DNA from: an uncultured Prevotellaceae bacterium
Lineage (GTDB): Bacteria; Bacteroidota; Bacteroidia; Bacteroidales; Bacteroidaceae
Direction of reading: 5' to 3'
DNA: 41,826 nt
Assembly (NCBI GenBank): GCA_900320585.1
Contig: ONSV01000010.1
Location: forward strand, 1-41,826
The position numbers were made by a program, and so were the translations under genes. The notes under the pieces were generated by a model, which saw only the letters and a list, made by a program, of their open reading frames with translations, was not told the origin of the DNA and did no database searches. Below are positions 17,103 through 26,026 of the stretch, piece by piece (positions within the stretch are counted from its first letter, which is position 1; the number at the start of each line of letters is the position of its first letter).

Positions 17103-18248
17103 ATGATAGAGAATCTTTCTGACAAGGAAATTATTGAGCGTTTGCGCCTTTACGACGAGAAAGTCACCCGCGAGTTCTTCTACGATATATGCCATATGGC
17201 TTATTGCATTGACGACAAGAAATATGGCCTTCGCTACAAGACGGGTATGGATTTCTATTCACTTGCCCATGAGTATTATTTGCGCCTCTGTAACAACGAC
17301 TGGCATCAACTTGAGAATTGCAAGCCAGGCATCCCTCTGGCCAACTGGACCATGAACGGATTCCACTTTCTTGTGCGTGAGCGCCTCAAGGCATATTCCA
17401 AGGGTCATCTTGAGGAGAGCATAGAGGAGCGTGCCTCTAAGGGCAAGGTGGTTTTCGATGCCCCTGTGGATGTTACACAGAATGAAGTGAGGGAAATGGT
17501 AGAGGAGATATGCCATGTGTATTATCAGTTCGACCGCGCGTCGCAGAGCATCCTGCGTATGATCCTGGTGATGGGCATGAAAGGCAAGGAGGTGGCAGAA
17601 ATGATGGGTGTCACCCCCGCCGCTGTGAGTCAGCGCTACCATGCGATGATGGACAAGGTGGTGCGGCCTTATTTCATCAAGTATTACCAATCCGAAGTAT
17701 ACGGTACGCAGTCGGATATAGCCGTGATGCCGTCTATGCATGAGCGCATTGTGGCCGAGGAGACTCAGGTTATGGAATCAAGGAAGTCAAGAAAGTGGTT
17801 TGGCTTTGGTATGTCTGAGGTGAAGAAGCAAGAGGGAAGTATTCCTGTGCCCTATTGGCACAACCGCGTCACGCCACACCAGATAAGCAACTTGAACAGC
17901 AACGAGATATTTGTCTTCGGTAGCGATTTGCGCGGTTTGCACTGTGGTGGGGCCGCTTATCAGGCTCTCCGCAACTATGGTGCCGTGTTGGGGCAAGGCG
18001 TGGGACCACAGGGCCATAGCTATGCCATACCCACGATTGTGGGTGGTCTAACGAACATCATGCCTTATGTGCAGGAATTCATCCATTATGCGTCGGTCCA
18101 TCCCCAGCAGGTGTTCCTTGTCACGCAGGTTGGTTGTGGCATCGCGGGTTTCGCGCCAGAGGAGATGGCCCCACTATTCCACAAGGCAAAGGATGTGGAG
18201 AACATTTTCCTGCCACGTGAGTTCTGGGAGGTGATAGATCGAATCTAA
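17103..18248 (+). CDS. Fusion of sigma-70-like region and macro-like (A1S_2505-type) domain
   Basis: The 381-residue product has two parts. Residues 1-195 resemble an ECF-type sigma factor: an all-helical region-2-like block (SLAHEYYLRL...NWTMNGFHFLVRERLKAY) and a region-4-like helix-turn-helix (SQSILRMILVMGMKGKEVAEMMGVTPAAVSQRYH, residues 147-180). After a charged linker, residues 260-381 carry the pattern NEIFVFGSDLRGLHCGGAA, GVGPQGHSYAIPT and VTQVGCGIAGF, the signature of the macro-like family often labelled A1S_2505 phage non-structural protein. A macro-like fold suggests recognition of ADP-ribose or a related nucleotide (inference). It is transcribed away from the vWA gene. It may be a ligand-sensing transcription factor; the sigma assignment is by pattern and not proven. 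Confidence 0.75.
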   Translation: MIENLSDKEIIERLRLYDEKVTREFFYDICHMAYCIDDKKYGLRYKTGMDFYSLAHEYYLRLCNNDWHQLENCKPGIPLANWTMNGFHFLVRERLKAYSKGHLEESIEERASKGKVVFDAPVDVTQNEVREMVEEICHVYYQFDRASQSILRMILVMGMKGKEVAEMMGVTPAAVSQRYHAMMDKVVRPYFIKYYQSEVYGTQSDIAVMPSMHERIVAEETQVMESRKSRKWFGFGMSEVKKQEGSIPVPYWHNRVTPHQISNLNSNEIFVFGSDLRGLHCGGAAYQALRNYGAVLGQGVGPQGHSYAIPTIVGGLTNIMPYVQEFIHYASVHPQQVFLVTQVGCGIAGFAPEEMAPLFHKAKDVENIFLPREFWEVIDRI

Positions 18249-18317
18249 ATAAGGTAATTGAATTTTCGCATTCGCTCAACTTCTGAGCTCCTCTCAACTT
18301 GCGAAACATCAATAAGG

Positions 18318-18466
18318 AGTCCACTTTAAAAAGTCGGCCTAATCAACCAATGTAGGGGCATACTTTATGTATGGCCGCATTTTTTGTAATTGTTAGCCCA
18401 CACATCCACGTTTTTCGGGCATACATAAAGTATGCCCCTACGACTAATCGCTTTTTAAAGTGGGCT
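18318..18466. mobile_element. MITE-like palindromic element with 8-bp target duplications
   Basis: This 149-bp element begins AGTCCACTTTAAAAAG and ends CTTTTTAAAGTGGGCT (terminal inverted repeats, one mismatch in 16). Inside is a second inverted pair of 26 bp with one mismatch (GTAGGGGCATACTTTATGTATG and its complement, 18352-18377 and 18416-18441). The direct repeat CAATAAGG flanks it exactly at 18310-18317 and 18467-18474, a perfect 8-bp target-site duplication. No ORF. It sits between the macro-like gene and the rnhB stop codon, 6 nt from the latter. Confidence 0.8.
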
Positions 18467-18479
18467 CAATAAGGTAAAA

Positions 18480-19088
18480 TCAGTCTTTGAACTCCAACAT
18501 GAGTTGTCCGTCGCCCAATAGGTTGTAGCTGCGGCGGTGGTAGGGAGTGATGCCATACTGACGGATGGCCTCGCGGTGCTTGCGGGTGGGGTATCCTTTG
18601 TTGCCGTGCCAATCGTACATGGGATATTCCTCTGCCAACTGGTTCATGTAGTCGTCGCGGAATGTCTTGGCCAGGATGCTGGCCGCGGCTATCGACAAGT
18701 ATTTGCCATCGCCTTTCACGATGGTGGTGAAAGGCACGTCGCCATAGGGCTTGAAACGGTTGCCGTCGACGATGATGGCCTCGGGCCGTACGTCCAGTTG
18801 GTCGAGGGCTCGGTGCATGGCCAGGATTGAGGCGTTGAGGATGTTGATCTTGTCAATTTCCTCGGGCGTAACCACGCCTACAGCCCAGGCGGTGGCATCG
18901 CGTAGGATGACCTCGCGCAGGGCGTAACGCTGTCGCTCGGTGAGTTTCTTGGAGTCGTTGAGTTGCTCGTTCTCATAGTCGGGAGGCAGGATGACGGCGG
19001 CGGCATATACGCTACCCGCCAGACATCCCCGGCCGGCCTCGTCGCAGCCCGCCTCGATGCATCCAGGATGGAAGAATTTCCTCAGCAT
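18480..19088 (-). CDS. rnhB: Ribonuclease HII
   Basis: This enzyme cleaves RNA in RNA-DNA hybrids, including single ribonucleotides left in DNA. The 202-residue length is usual for type 2 RNase H. The active-site motif GCDEAGRGCLAG (residues 14-25) gives the first Asp-Glu pair; the further acidic residues lie in IIVDGNRF and in DDYM. The conserved SIAAASILAKTFRD and GYPTRKHREAI blocks are intact. It is the last gene of the long rimP-suf operon, 14 nt after sufS. A MITE-like element has inserted 6 nt beyond its stop. Confidence 0.97.
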   Translation of the reverse strand: MLRKFFHPGCIEAGCDEAGRGCLAGSVYAAAVILPPDYENEQLNDSKKLTERQRYALREVILRDATAWAVGVVTPEEIDKINILNASILAMHRALDQLDVRPEAIIVDGNRFKPYGDVPFTTIVKGDGKYLSIAAASILAKTFRDDYMNQLAEEYPMYDWHGNKGYPTRKHREAIRQYGITPYHRRSYNLLGDGQLMLEFKD

Positions 19089-19102
19089 GAGTTGTTGCTT
19101 GT

Positions 19103-20326
19103 TTAGAACATACTGCTCACTCTCTTGATGCCAGCCACCAGTGCGTCTACCTCATCGCGCGTGTTGTAGAGCGCGAATGAAGCTCTCACGGTACCCAGCA
19201 CGCCCAGTCGCTCCATAAGGGGCTGGGCGCAGTGGTGGCCTGTGCGCACGGCTATGCCCAGACGGTCGAGCAGGGTACCCATGTCAAGATGGTGGATATC
19301 GCCTACGAGGAAACTCACCACGGCGTCTTTCTCCTTGGCCTCGCCGATGAGCCTCATGCCCTCGATGTTGGCCAGCTGGCTCATGCAATACTCGGTAAGG
19401 GCGCGCTCATGGGCGGCGATGTTGTCGAGTCCGATTCGCTCGATATAGTCGATGGCCACCGCCAGTCCATGCGAGGCGATGTAATCGGGTGTGCCGGCCT
19501 CGAACTTCAGTGGTGGGCGTTCGAATGTGGTTTTTCCGAAACTCACGCTCTCAATCATCTCTCCTCCGCCCTGGTAGGGTGGCAGGCGGTCGAGCCATTC
19601 TTCTTTGCCATAGAGCACGCCGATGCCCGTGGGGCCATACATCTTGTGGCCGCTGAGTGCAAAGAAGTCGCAGTCCATCTGCCTCACGTCGATTTTCATG
19701 TGGGGCGTGCTCTGCGCACCGTCTACCAGTACGGGCACGCCATGCTGGTGGGCAATGGCGATGATGCGGTCGACGGGATTGATGGTGCCCAGCACGTTGC
19801 TCACATGGGCGACGCTCACCAGCCGGGTGCGCGGGCTGAACAGCCGCTCATACTCATCCATGCACAACTCGCCCTGGTCGTTGATGGGAATCACCTTGAC
19901 CACGATGCCCCGCCTCGAGGCCTGCAACTGCCATGGCACGATATTGGAATGGTGCTCCATGACGCTCACGATGACCTCGTCGCCCTCCTTCATCATTGCC
20001 TCGGCAAAGGAGCTGGCCACCAGGTTGATGGCCTCGGTGGTGCCACGTGTGAACACAATCTCCTCGGTCTTGGCAGCACCGATGAATTGTCTTACCCGCT
20101 CGCGGGCTGCCTCATGCAGGTCGGTGGCCTGTTGCGAAAGGTAGTGCACGCCACGATGCACGTTGGCATTCACGTTGAGGTATTCGTCGCGCATGGCATC
20201 AAGCACGCAGAGGGGTTTCTGCGTGGTGGCCGCATTGTCGAGGTAGACCAGTGGCTTGTCGTAGACAGTCCGTCCCAGGATGGGGAAGTCGCGGCGTATC
20301 TTGTCGATATCGTAGGTATATTGCAT
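19103..20326 (-). CDS. sufS: Cysteine desulfurase SufS
   Basis: This PLP enzyme releases sulfur from cysteine and feeds it to the SufBCD scaffold for Fe-S cluster assembly. The 407-residue product starts at 20326 (MQYTYDIDKIRRDFPIL); an upstream in-frame extension to 20599 would overlap sufD and is rejected. Visible landmarks are DNAATTQKP (30-38), the PLP-contact EHHSN, VDGAQS, the PLP lysine in ALSGHKMYGPTG, and the sulfur-carrying Cys in RTGHHCAQPLM near the C-terminus. No separate sufE or sufU gene lies in the window. It is followed 14 nt later by rnhB. Confidence 0.97.
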   Translation of the reverse strand: MQYTYDIDKIRRDFPILGRTVYDKPLVYLDNAATTQKPLCVLDAMRDEYLNVNANVHRGVHYLSQQATDLHEAARERVRQFIGAAKTEEIVFTRGTTEAINLVASSFAEAMMKEGDEVIVSVMEHHSNIVPWQLQASRRGIVVKVIPINDQGELCMDEYERLFSPRTRLVSVAHVSNVLGTINPVDRIIAIAHQHGVPVLVDGAQSTPHMKIDVRQMDCDFFALSGHKMYGPTGIGVLYGKEEWLDRLPPYQGGGEMIESVSFGKTTFERPPLKFEAGTPDYIASHGLAVAIDYIERIGLDNIAAHERALTEYCMSQLANIEGMRLIGEAKEKDAVVSFLVGDIHHLDMGTLLDRLGIAVRTGHHCAQPLMERLGVLGTVRASFALYNTRDEVDALVAGIKRVSSMF

Positions 20327-20372
20327 GATGGTTAAGGGCCTTTGGTGTTTGGAAAGTGGTTTGCTTGCGGGG

Positions 20373-21716
20373 TCAATGGCATAGCTTGCACCCCTCGCAC
20401 TTGTTGAGCTCGCCCCTGAAGCGCTTGTCAACAAGATAGCGGAGACGGTCGCGAAGGGCACCGAGCGACATCTTGTCGATGACCTCGTTGACGAAGGCGG
20501 CCTGTAGCAGGTGCAGCGCCTCCTTCTTGCTGATGCCCCTCTGCTGCATATAGAAGAGGGCCGCGTCGTTGAGCTGGCCGACGGTACTGCCATGGGCACA
20601 CTTCACGTCGTCGGCGTAGATCTCGAGCATGGGCTGGGTATACATGCGTGCCTCCTTGGTGGTGCAGAGGTTCTGGTTGGTCATGGCCGACTCCGTCTGC
20701 TGTGCGCCATGGCGCACGAGCACCTTTCCGGCGAAGGCACCCACGGCCTTGTCGTCGAGCACGTATTTGTAGAGCTCGTGGCTGGTGCCATGGGGCGCCT
20801 GGTGGTCGATGAGCGTGTTGTTGTCCACATGTTGCGACTTGTCGGCCACGGCACAACCGTTGAGCCAGCATTCGGCGCCCTCGCCCTTCAGCACCACGTC
20901 GGTGCGGTTGCGTGTCACGCCATTGTGCAGGGTGATGATGTTGTGGTGGAACTGGCTGTCGGCCTGCTGCTCCACGTAGAGGTTGCTCACCCGGGTGTTC
21001 TTGTTGTGGGTCTCTTCCAGACAGTAGAGTTCGAGCGATGCCCCTTTTCCCACGAAAGCCTCTGTCACCTGTGTGGCCAGGAACTGGCGGTCGTCGGCAG
21101 CATGGTCGCAGAAGAGCAACTTGGCCTCGGCACCCTCCTCTACCACGATGAGCACCCTGCGGTTCACCATCAGGTCGACGTCGGAACGCAGGATGTTGAT
21201 TACCTGTATGGTGCGCTCCACCCTCACGCCTTTGGGCACGTAGACGAGGAGTCCGTCTTGTGCGAGCATGGTGTTGAGGGCGGTCACGCCGTCTTCACCT
21301 GTCAGCGCGATTTGGGCATAGTATCTTGACACGAGTTCGGGATGGGTGGTGGCTGCCTCGGCCAGCGACCCTACCACCACCCCTTCGGGCAGGTGGCTCT
21401 TGGGCAGCGTCTTGGTGTGGAAACCATCGTTGACCACGAAGTAGAGCGATGTGCTCAGGTTGGGCACGTCGCAGCGGAAACTGTCGTAGGGGTTGACGGG
21501 AATGTCGAGACGGTTGAGGTTGAGTCCAAGATCGGGGGCGAAGAGGGCCTGCAGGTCGGTATAGCGGTATCGCTCCACCTTGCGTGTGGCGAAGCCAAGG
21601 CGCCTGAAGTCGTCGAAGGCCTGCTCGCGCACCTGGTTGAGTACGCCGGCCGAATGCCGGGCAATCATTCCCCGGCATTGCTCATAAAGGCTGATGTATT
21701 GTTGCTCACTACTCAT
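20373..21716 (-). CDS. sufD: Fe-S cluster assembly protein SufD
   Basis: SufD pairs with SufB in the SufBC2D scaffold where Fe-S clusters are built. The 447-residue protein has the variable N-terminal helical region and the conserved beta-helix core (residues about 170-420), with GVRVERTIQVINI, HGSTVGQLNDAALFYMQQRGI and the C-terminal helices AFVNEVIDKM. It ends in a Cys-rich tail (KCEGCKLCH), seen in Bacteroidetes SufD but not in the E. coli protein; it could bind metal (inference). Its start overlaps sufC by 8 nt. Confidence 0.95.
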   Translation of the reverse strand: MSSEQQYISLYEQCRGMIARHSAGVLNQVREQAFDDFRRLGFATRKVERYRYTDLQALFAPDLGLNLNRLDIPVNPYDSFRCDVPNLSTSLYFVVNDGFHTKTLPKSHLPEGVVVGSLAEAATTHPELVSRYYAQIALTGEDGVTALNTMLAQDGLLVYVPKGVRVERTIQVINILRSDVDLMVNRRVLIVVEEGAEAKLLFCDHAADDRQFLATQVTEAFVGKGASLELYCLEETHNKNTRVSNLYVEQQADSQFHHNIITLHNGVTRNRTDVVLKGEGAECWLNGCAVADKSQHVDNNTLIDHQAPHGTSHELYKYVLDDKAVGAFAGKVLVRHGAQQTESAMTNQNLCTTKEARMYTQPMLEIYADDVKCAHGSTVGQLNDAALFYMQQRGISKKEALHLLQAAFVNEVIDKMSLGALRDRLRYLVDKRFRGELNKCEGCKLCH

Positions 21717-22461
21717 CGATCTCGCTCTTTATCCAGTCGTAGCCTCTCTTCTCTATCTCCTTGGCCAGTTCAGGACCTGCTGTCTTGACGATGCGTCCCT
21801 GATAGAGCACGTGCACCACATCGGGGCGTATCATGTCGAGCAGGCGCTCGTAATGGGTGATGACGATGGTCGATGTCTCTGGGGTACGCATCTTGTTCAC
21901 GCCACCGGCTACGATGCGCATGGCATCGACGTCGAGGCCGGAGTCGGTCTCGTCGAGGATGGCAAGCTTGGGCTCGAGCATGGCCATTTGGAAGATTTCG
22001 TTGCGTTTCTTCTCGCCGCCACTGAAGCCCTCGTTCACCGACCGGTGGGCGAGTTTGCTGTCGAGTTCCACAATCTGGCGCTTCTCACGCATGAGTTTGA
22101 GGAATTCCGACGCGTTGAGCGGGTCGAGCCCCAAGTATTCGCGCTTGGCGTTGATGGCTGCCTTCATGAAGTTGGTCATCGACACGCCAGGAATCTCGAC
22201 GGGATATTGGAATGAGAGGAACAGGCCCTCATGGGCGCGGTCTTCCGGCTTCATCTCGAGCAGGTTCTTGCCGTTGAACCAAGCCTCGCCCTCGGTCACC
22301 TCATAGAGAGGGTTGCCTACGAGCACGGCCGAGAGGGTGGATTTGCCCGAACCATTGGGGCCCATGATGGCATGGGTCTCGCCGTCGTTTACCTCAAGGT
22401 TGATGCCTTTGAGTATTTCCTTGCCATCGATGGTGGCATGCAGGTTTTTCACTATAAGCAT
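21709..22461 (-). CDS. sufC: Fe-S cluster assembly ATPase SufC
   Basis: This ABC-type ATPase powers conformational change of the SufBC2D scaffold. The 250-residue product carries Walker A GPNGSGKST, the Q-loop in FLSFQYPVEIPG, a signature variant EGFSGGEKKRNE, Walker B LAILDETDSGLD (the Suf-specific ETDSGLD form) and the switch His in VITHYERLL. The gene lies 33 nt after sufB and overlaps sufD by 8 nt, so the three scaffold genes are translated together. Confidence 0.98.
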   Translation of the reverse strand: MLIVKNLHATIDGKEILKGINLEVNDGETHAIMGPNGSGKSTLSAVLVGNPLYEVTEGEAWFNGKNLLEMKPEDRAHEGLFLSFQYPVEIPGVSMTNFMKAAINAKREYLGLDPLNASEFLKLMREKRQIVELDSKLAHRSVNEGFSGGEKKRNEIFQMAMLEPKLAILDETDSGLDVDAMRIVAGGVNKMRTPETSTIVITHYERLLDMIRPDVVHVLYQGRIVKTAGPELAKEIEKRGYDWIKSEIDE

Positions 22462-22494
22462 AGCGGTATGTGATGTTTGTCGTGAATGATTGGT

Positions 22495-23979
22495 TTATCC
22501 CACGGTGCCCTCGAGCGAAACGGAGAGCAGTTTCTGCGCCTCTACGGCAAACTCCATGGGTAGTTTGTTGAGCACCTCCTTGGCATATCCGTTGACGATG
22601 AGGCCTACGGCCTGCTCGGTGGGGATGCCGCGCTGGTTGCAGTAGAAAAGTTGGTCTTCGCTGATTTTCGACGTGGTGGCCTCGTGCTCCACGATGGCGG
22701 TGTCGTTGTGGATGTCCATGTAGGGGAAGGTGTGGGCACCACAGTTGCTGCCCAGCAGCAGGGAGTCGCAACTGGAGTAGTTGCGGGCGTTGTGGGCCGT
22801 CGAGGTGGCGCGCACAAGTCCGCGGTATGAATTCTGCGAGTGTCCGGCGGAGATGCCTTTCGAGATGATGGTCGACTTGGTGTCGTGGCCTATGTGTATC
22901 ATCTTCGTGCCGGTGTCGGCCTCTTGGTAGTTGTTGGTCACGGCCACGCTGTAGAACTCGGCCTGTGAGTGGTTGCCCCTGAGCACGCACGAAGGGTACT
23001 TCCAGGTAATGGCGCTGCCCGTCTCCACCTGTGTCCACGACAGTTTGGAGTGGTCGCCACGCAGTTCGCCGCGCTTGGTCACGAGGTTGAGCACGCCACC
23101 GCGGCCGTTCTCGTCGCCAGGATACCAGTTCTGCACGGTGGAGTATTTCACCTCGGCCCTGTCGTTGACGATGATCTCGACAATGGCGGCATGGAGCTGG
23201 TTCTCGTCGCGCATGGGAGCAGTGCAACCTTCGAGATAACTCACATACGAGTCGTCGTCGGCCACGATGAGCGTGCGCTCAAACTGTCCGGTGTTCCGGG
23301 CGTTGATACGGAAATAGGAACTGAGTTCCATGGGGCAACGCACGCCTTTGGGGATGTAGACGAACGACCCGTCGCTGAACACGGCGCTGTTGAGTGCGGC
23401 GAAGAAATTGTCGCGGTAGGGCACCACCGTGCCCAGGTATTGTCTCACCAGGTCGGGGTGTTGCTTCACGGCGTCGCCGATGGAGCAGAAGATAATGCCT
23501 TTCTCGGCCAGCTTCTCCTTGAAGGTGGTCTTCACCGACACCGAGTCCATGATGGCGTCGACGGCCGTGCCACTCAGTGCGAGGCGTTCCTCGAGAGGTA
23601 TGCCGAGCTTGTCGAAGGTCTTCTCCAACTCGGGGTCTATCTTCCCGTCGCCTTTGGGCTTCTTGGCCATGGGGTCGGCGTAGTAGGAGATGGCCTGATA
23701 GTCGATTTCGGGCAGATGGACATGCCCCCAAGTAGGTTCCTTGAGCGTGAGCCAGTGCCTGAAAGCCTTGAGGCGGAATTCGAGGAGCCATTCGGGCTCA
23801 CCTTTCTTCTGCGATATGAGTCGTACGATTTCCTCGTTCAGGCCTTTCTCGATGATCTCGGTGTGTACATCGGTGGTGAAGCCGAACTCATATTTCTGCT
23901 CGGCAATGCGTCGCACCAACTCGTTGTCGTCTACAGGCTCCTCGTTATCGTTGTTCTTGTTTTTGTCTTTGTCGTTCAT
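22495..23979 (-). CDS. sufB: Fe-S cluster assembly protein SufB
   Basis: SufB is the core scaffold subunit of the Suf pathway. The 494-residue product has an acidic Lys/Asn/Asp-rich start ([15 protein letters not shown]), then the conserved sequence [37 protein letters not shown] and the C-terminal [10 protein letters not shown]...AHTFPY and [22 protein letters not shown] blocks, including the conserved Cys residues. Its ATG shares ATGA with the stop of the upstream phosphatase gene, a 4-nt overlap. Confidence 0.98.
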   Translation of the reverse strand: MNDKDKNKNNDNEEPVDDNELVRRIAEQKYEFGFTTDVHTEIIEKGLNEEIVRLISQKKGEPEWLLEFRLKAFRHWLTLKEPTWGHVHLPEIDYQAISYYADPMAKKPKGDGKIDPELEKTFDKLGIPLEERLALSGTAVDAIMDSVSVKTTFKEKLAEKGIIFCSIGDAVKQHPDLVRQYLGTVVPYRDNFFAALNSAVFSDGSFVYIPKGVRCPMELSSYFRINARNTGQFERTLIVADDDSYVSYLEGCTAPMRDENQLHAAIVEIIVNDRAEVKYSTVQNWYPGDENGRGGVLNLVTKRGELRGDHSKLSWTQVETGSAITWKYPSCVLRGNHSQAEFYSVAVTNNYQEADTGTKMIHIGHDTKSTIISKGISAGHSQNSYRGLVRATSTAHNARNYSSCDSLLLGSNCGAHTFPYMDIHNDTAIVEHEATTSKISEDQLFYCNQRGIPTEQAVGLIVNGYAKEVLNKLPMEFAVEAQKLLSVSLEGTVG

Positions 23980-26024
23980 TGAGTTTTCATGTATTTGATG
24001 GCAAGCATGGTGAGGTCGTCGCTCTGATGAGCCTCTCCCACAAAGGCGTGAACGGCCTCGGCCATCCTCTTCACTATGTCGTGGGGCTTGCTGATGTCCT
24101 CGGCCTGCATCAGGCGGGCCGTCTGTTCTACCCGCTGGATGCCAAACTGGTCATATTGGATGTTCTCGGCCTCGGTGATGCCATCGGTGTAGAGAAAGAT
24201 GGTGGTGCCGGGGTCGACCACACTCTCCTGCACGGTGAAAGCCCATTCGGGCATCACGCCCAGAGGCACATTGGCGTCGCAGGGCAACAGGCTGATGCCA
24301 CGTCCGATGAGCAGGGGTTGGTCGTGGCCGGCATTGCTGTAGCGAATCCTTCCGCTCTCCATGTCGATCACTCCCACGAAAAGGGTGACAAACATGCACG
24401 ACTCATTGCCATCGACCAAGGCCTCGTTGAGGGCCGTGATAATTTGGCCGGGGTCGGAAGAGTGTGCCGAGATGTTGCGGAAGAGCGACCGGGTGACGGC
24501 CATGAAGAGTGACGCCGGCACTCCCTTGCCCGAGACATCGCCGATGCAGAAGAACAGATGGTTGTCGCGGATGTAGAAGTCGAAGAGGTCGCCACCCACC
24601 TCCCTGGCGGGGCTCAACATTCCGAAGATGTCGATATCGTCGCGGTCGGGATAGGGAGGGAAAACCTTTGGCAGCATGCCCATCTGGATGTTGTGGGCCA
24701 CCTGCAACTCGTTCTCGATGGCTGCCTTCGAGGCCGTGGTGCTCTTCAGTTCGTCTACATATTTCACCAGTGAGTGCTGCATGTCGTCGAATGAGTTGCG
24801 CAGCAAGCATATCTCGTCGTTATGCTTCACGGTGGGCAATGGCGTGCTGAAGTTGCCCTTTGCCACCTCGTCGGCCGAGGCGGCAAGTTGTTTGAGGGGC
24901 TTGGTGATGCGGCGGATAGTGAAGTGGCATACCAAGAACACCACAAGCAATCCGATGGCGATAAGGAATATCAGCAGGCCTCCTACCACCGCTCCAATGA
25001 TATTGATGCCGAGGGCAGGTACCGACAGTCCCAGCGACCAGTCGGTGTACTTGATGGGCGCATAGAACATGTACGACGACCTGCCATCGAAGACGATGCT
25101 CGTGTACTCCTCTACATCTAAGTCGGGGTCCTCTCTTTTTTCGCTTTTGGCTATCAGGTCTTTCTCACCGGCCACCATCTCCCTGACCAGATTGGTGGAA
25201 AGAGAGTCGGGGTCGTTCTTCGTATAATCGAAAATGTTTTTTTGGAGAATACGTTCTTGTTCAGGATGTACGAGGTAAGTGCCATCGCAGTCGATGAGGA
25301 AACTGTAGACCTCCCACCGTTTCTTACTTCTCAAATTCGTGTCGTTGGGGCCTGAGGGACTTCCAAGGCCTCCCCTCTTCATGATGCCACGGTCGGACTC
25401 CAGCATCTTCAGCCGGAGCCATTCGAGCGAGATGTCGGCTCCGAGGATGGCCACCGTGCGCCCACTACGGTCGCGTATAGGGCAGAGATAGGCCACCCGC
25501 GGTTTGGTGGTGTCGTTGCCTTCGAAGAAGGGCTTCGACCAGAATCCCTCCTTGGCTTCCAAAGCCTCCTCAAACCACTTGGCATTCAGGTAGTCGTTGT
25601 CGGCACTGCCTAATGATGTCACCTCAACCTTTGAACTGTCGGAGCGTGAGGCAAAGGGAGAGAACCAACGGCCTTTCTGTGGATAGTAGTTGGCCACGAA
25701 CGAGAGTCCACAGCTGTTGATGCGCGGATTAAGGTCAACCACTTGTTTCATGATCTCCGACAGTCGGTCGGGGTTGCCAAGGTTTTGCTCAATATCGGGC
25801 ACATGGTTCACCGTGCCGACATATACATCCGACAAGGCTCTTCTGATTTCAGCCACCTTGCTGTCAAGGTAAGCCTCATACCGGCTGAACTCCTCCTCTT
25901 TTGTCATCGTGGAGGCACCCTCGAAAATGACATAGGAGATAATGCCCATGGTGATGAGCATCATGAGCATTATCCACCCTGTCAGTCGGCTGGAAAAGGA
26001 GCGTATTTTCCTTTTCTTCCCCAT
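23976..26024 (-). CDS. Membrane SpoIIE/PP2C-type serine phosphatase with HAMP and sensor domain
   Basis: The 682-residue product starts at 26024 ([14 protein letters not shown]), 2 nt after the infB stop. A TM helix (about 17-37) is followed by a 300-residue extracytoplasmic dCache-like sensor region, a second TM ([22 protein letters not shown]-type), a HAMP domain ([20 protein letters not shown]), a short coiled coil, and a C-terminal SpoIIE/PP2C phosphatase ([59 protein letters not shown]). Metal-binding Asp residues are present. Such proteins usually dephosphorylate anti-sigma-factor antagonists; no such partner is nearby. Its place between infB and sufB, with overlap to sufB, ties sensing to the translation/Fe-S operon. 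Confidence 0.93.
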   Translation of the reverse strand: MGKKRKIRSFSSRLTGWIMLMMLITMGIISYVIFEGASTMTKEEEFSRYEAYLDSKVAEIRRALSDVYVGTVNHVPDIEQNLGNPDRLSEIMKQVVDLNPRINSCGLSFVANYYPQKGRWFSPFASRSDSSKVEVTSLGSADNDYLNAKWFEEALEAKEGFWSKPFFEGNDTTKPRVAYLCPIRDRSGRTVAILGADISLEWLRLKMLESDRGIMKRGGLGSPSGPNDTNLRSKKRWEVYSFLIDCDGTYLVHPEQERILQKNIFDYTKNDPDSLSTNLVREMVAGEKDLIAKSEKREDPDLDVEEYTSIVFDGRSSYMFYAPIKYTDWSLGLSVPALGINIIGAVVGGLLIFLIAIGLLVVFLVCHFTIRRITKPLKQLAASADEVAKGNFSTPLPTVKHNDEICLLRNSFDDMQHSLVKYVDELKSTTASKAAIENELQVAHNIQMGMLPKVFPPYPDRDDIDIFGMLSPAREVGGDLFDFYIRDNHLFFCIGDVSGKGVPASLFMAVTRSLFRNISAHSSDPGQIITALNEALVDGNESCMFVTLFVGVIDMESGRIRYSNAGHDQPLLIGRGISLLPCDANVPLGVMPEWAFTVQESVVDPGTTIFLYTDGITEAENIQYDQFGIQRVEQTARLMQAEDISKPHDIVKRMAEAVHAFVGEAHQSDDLTMLAIKYMKTQ

Positions 26025-26026
26025 TA

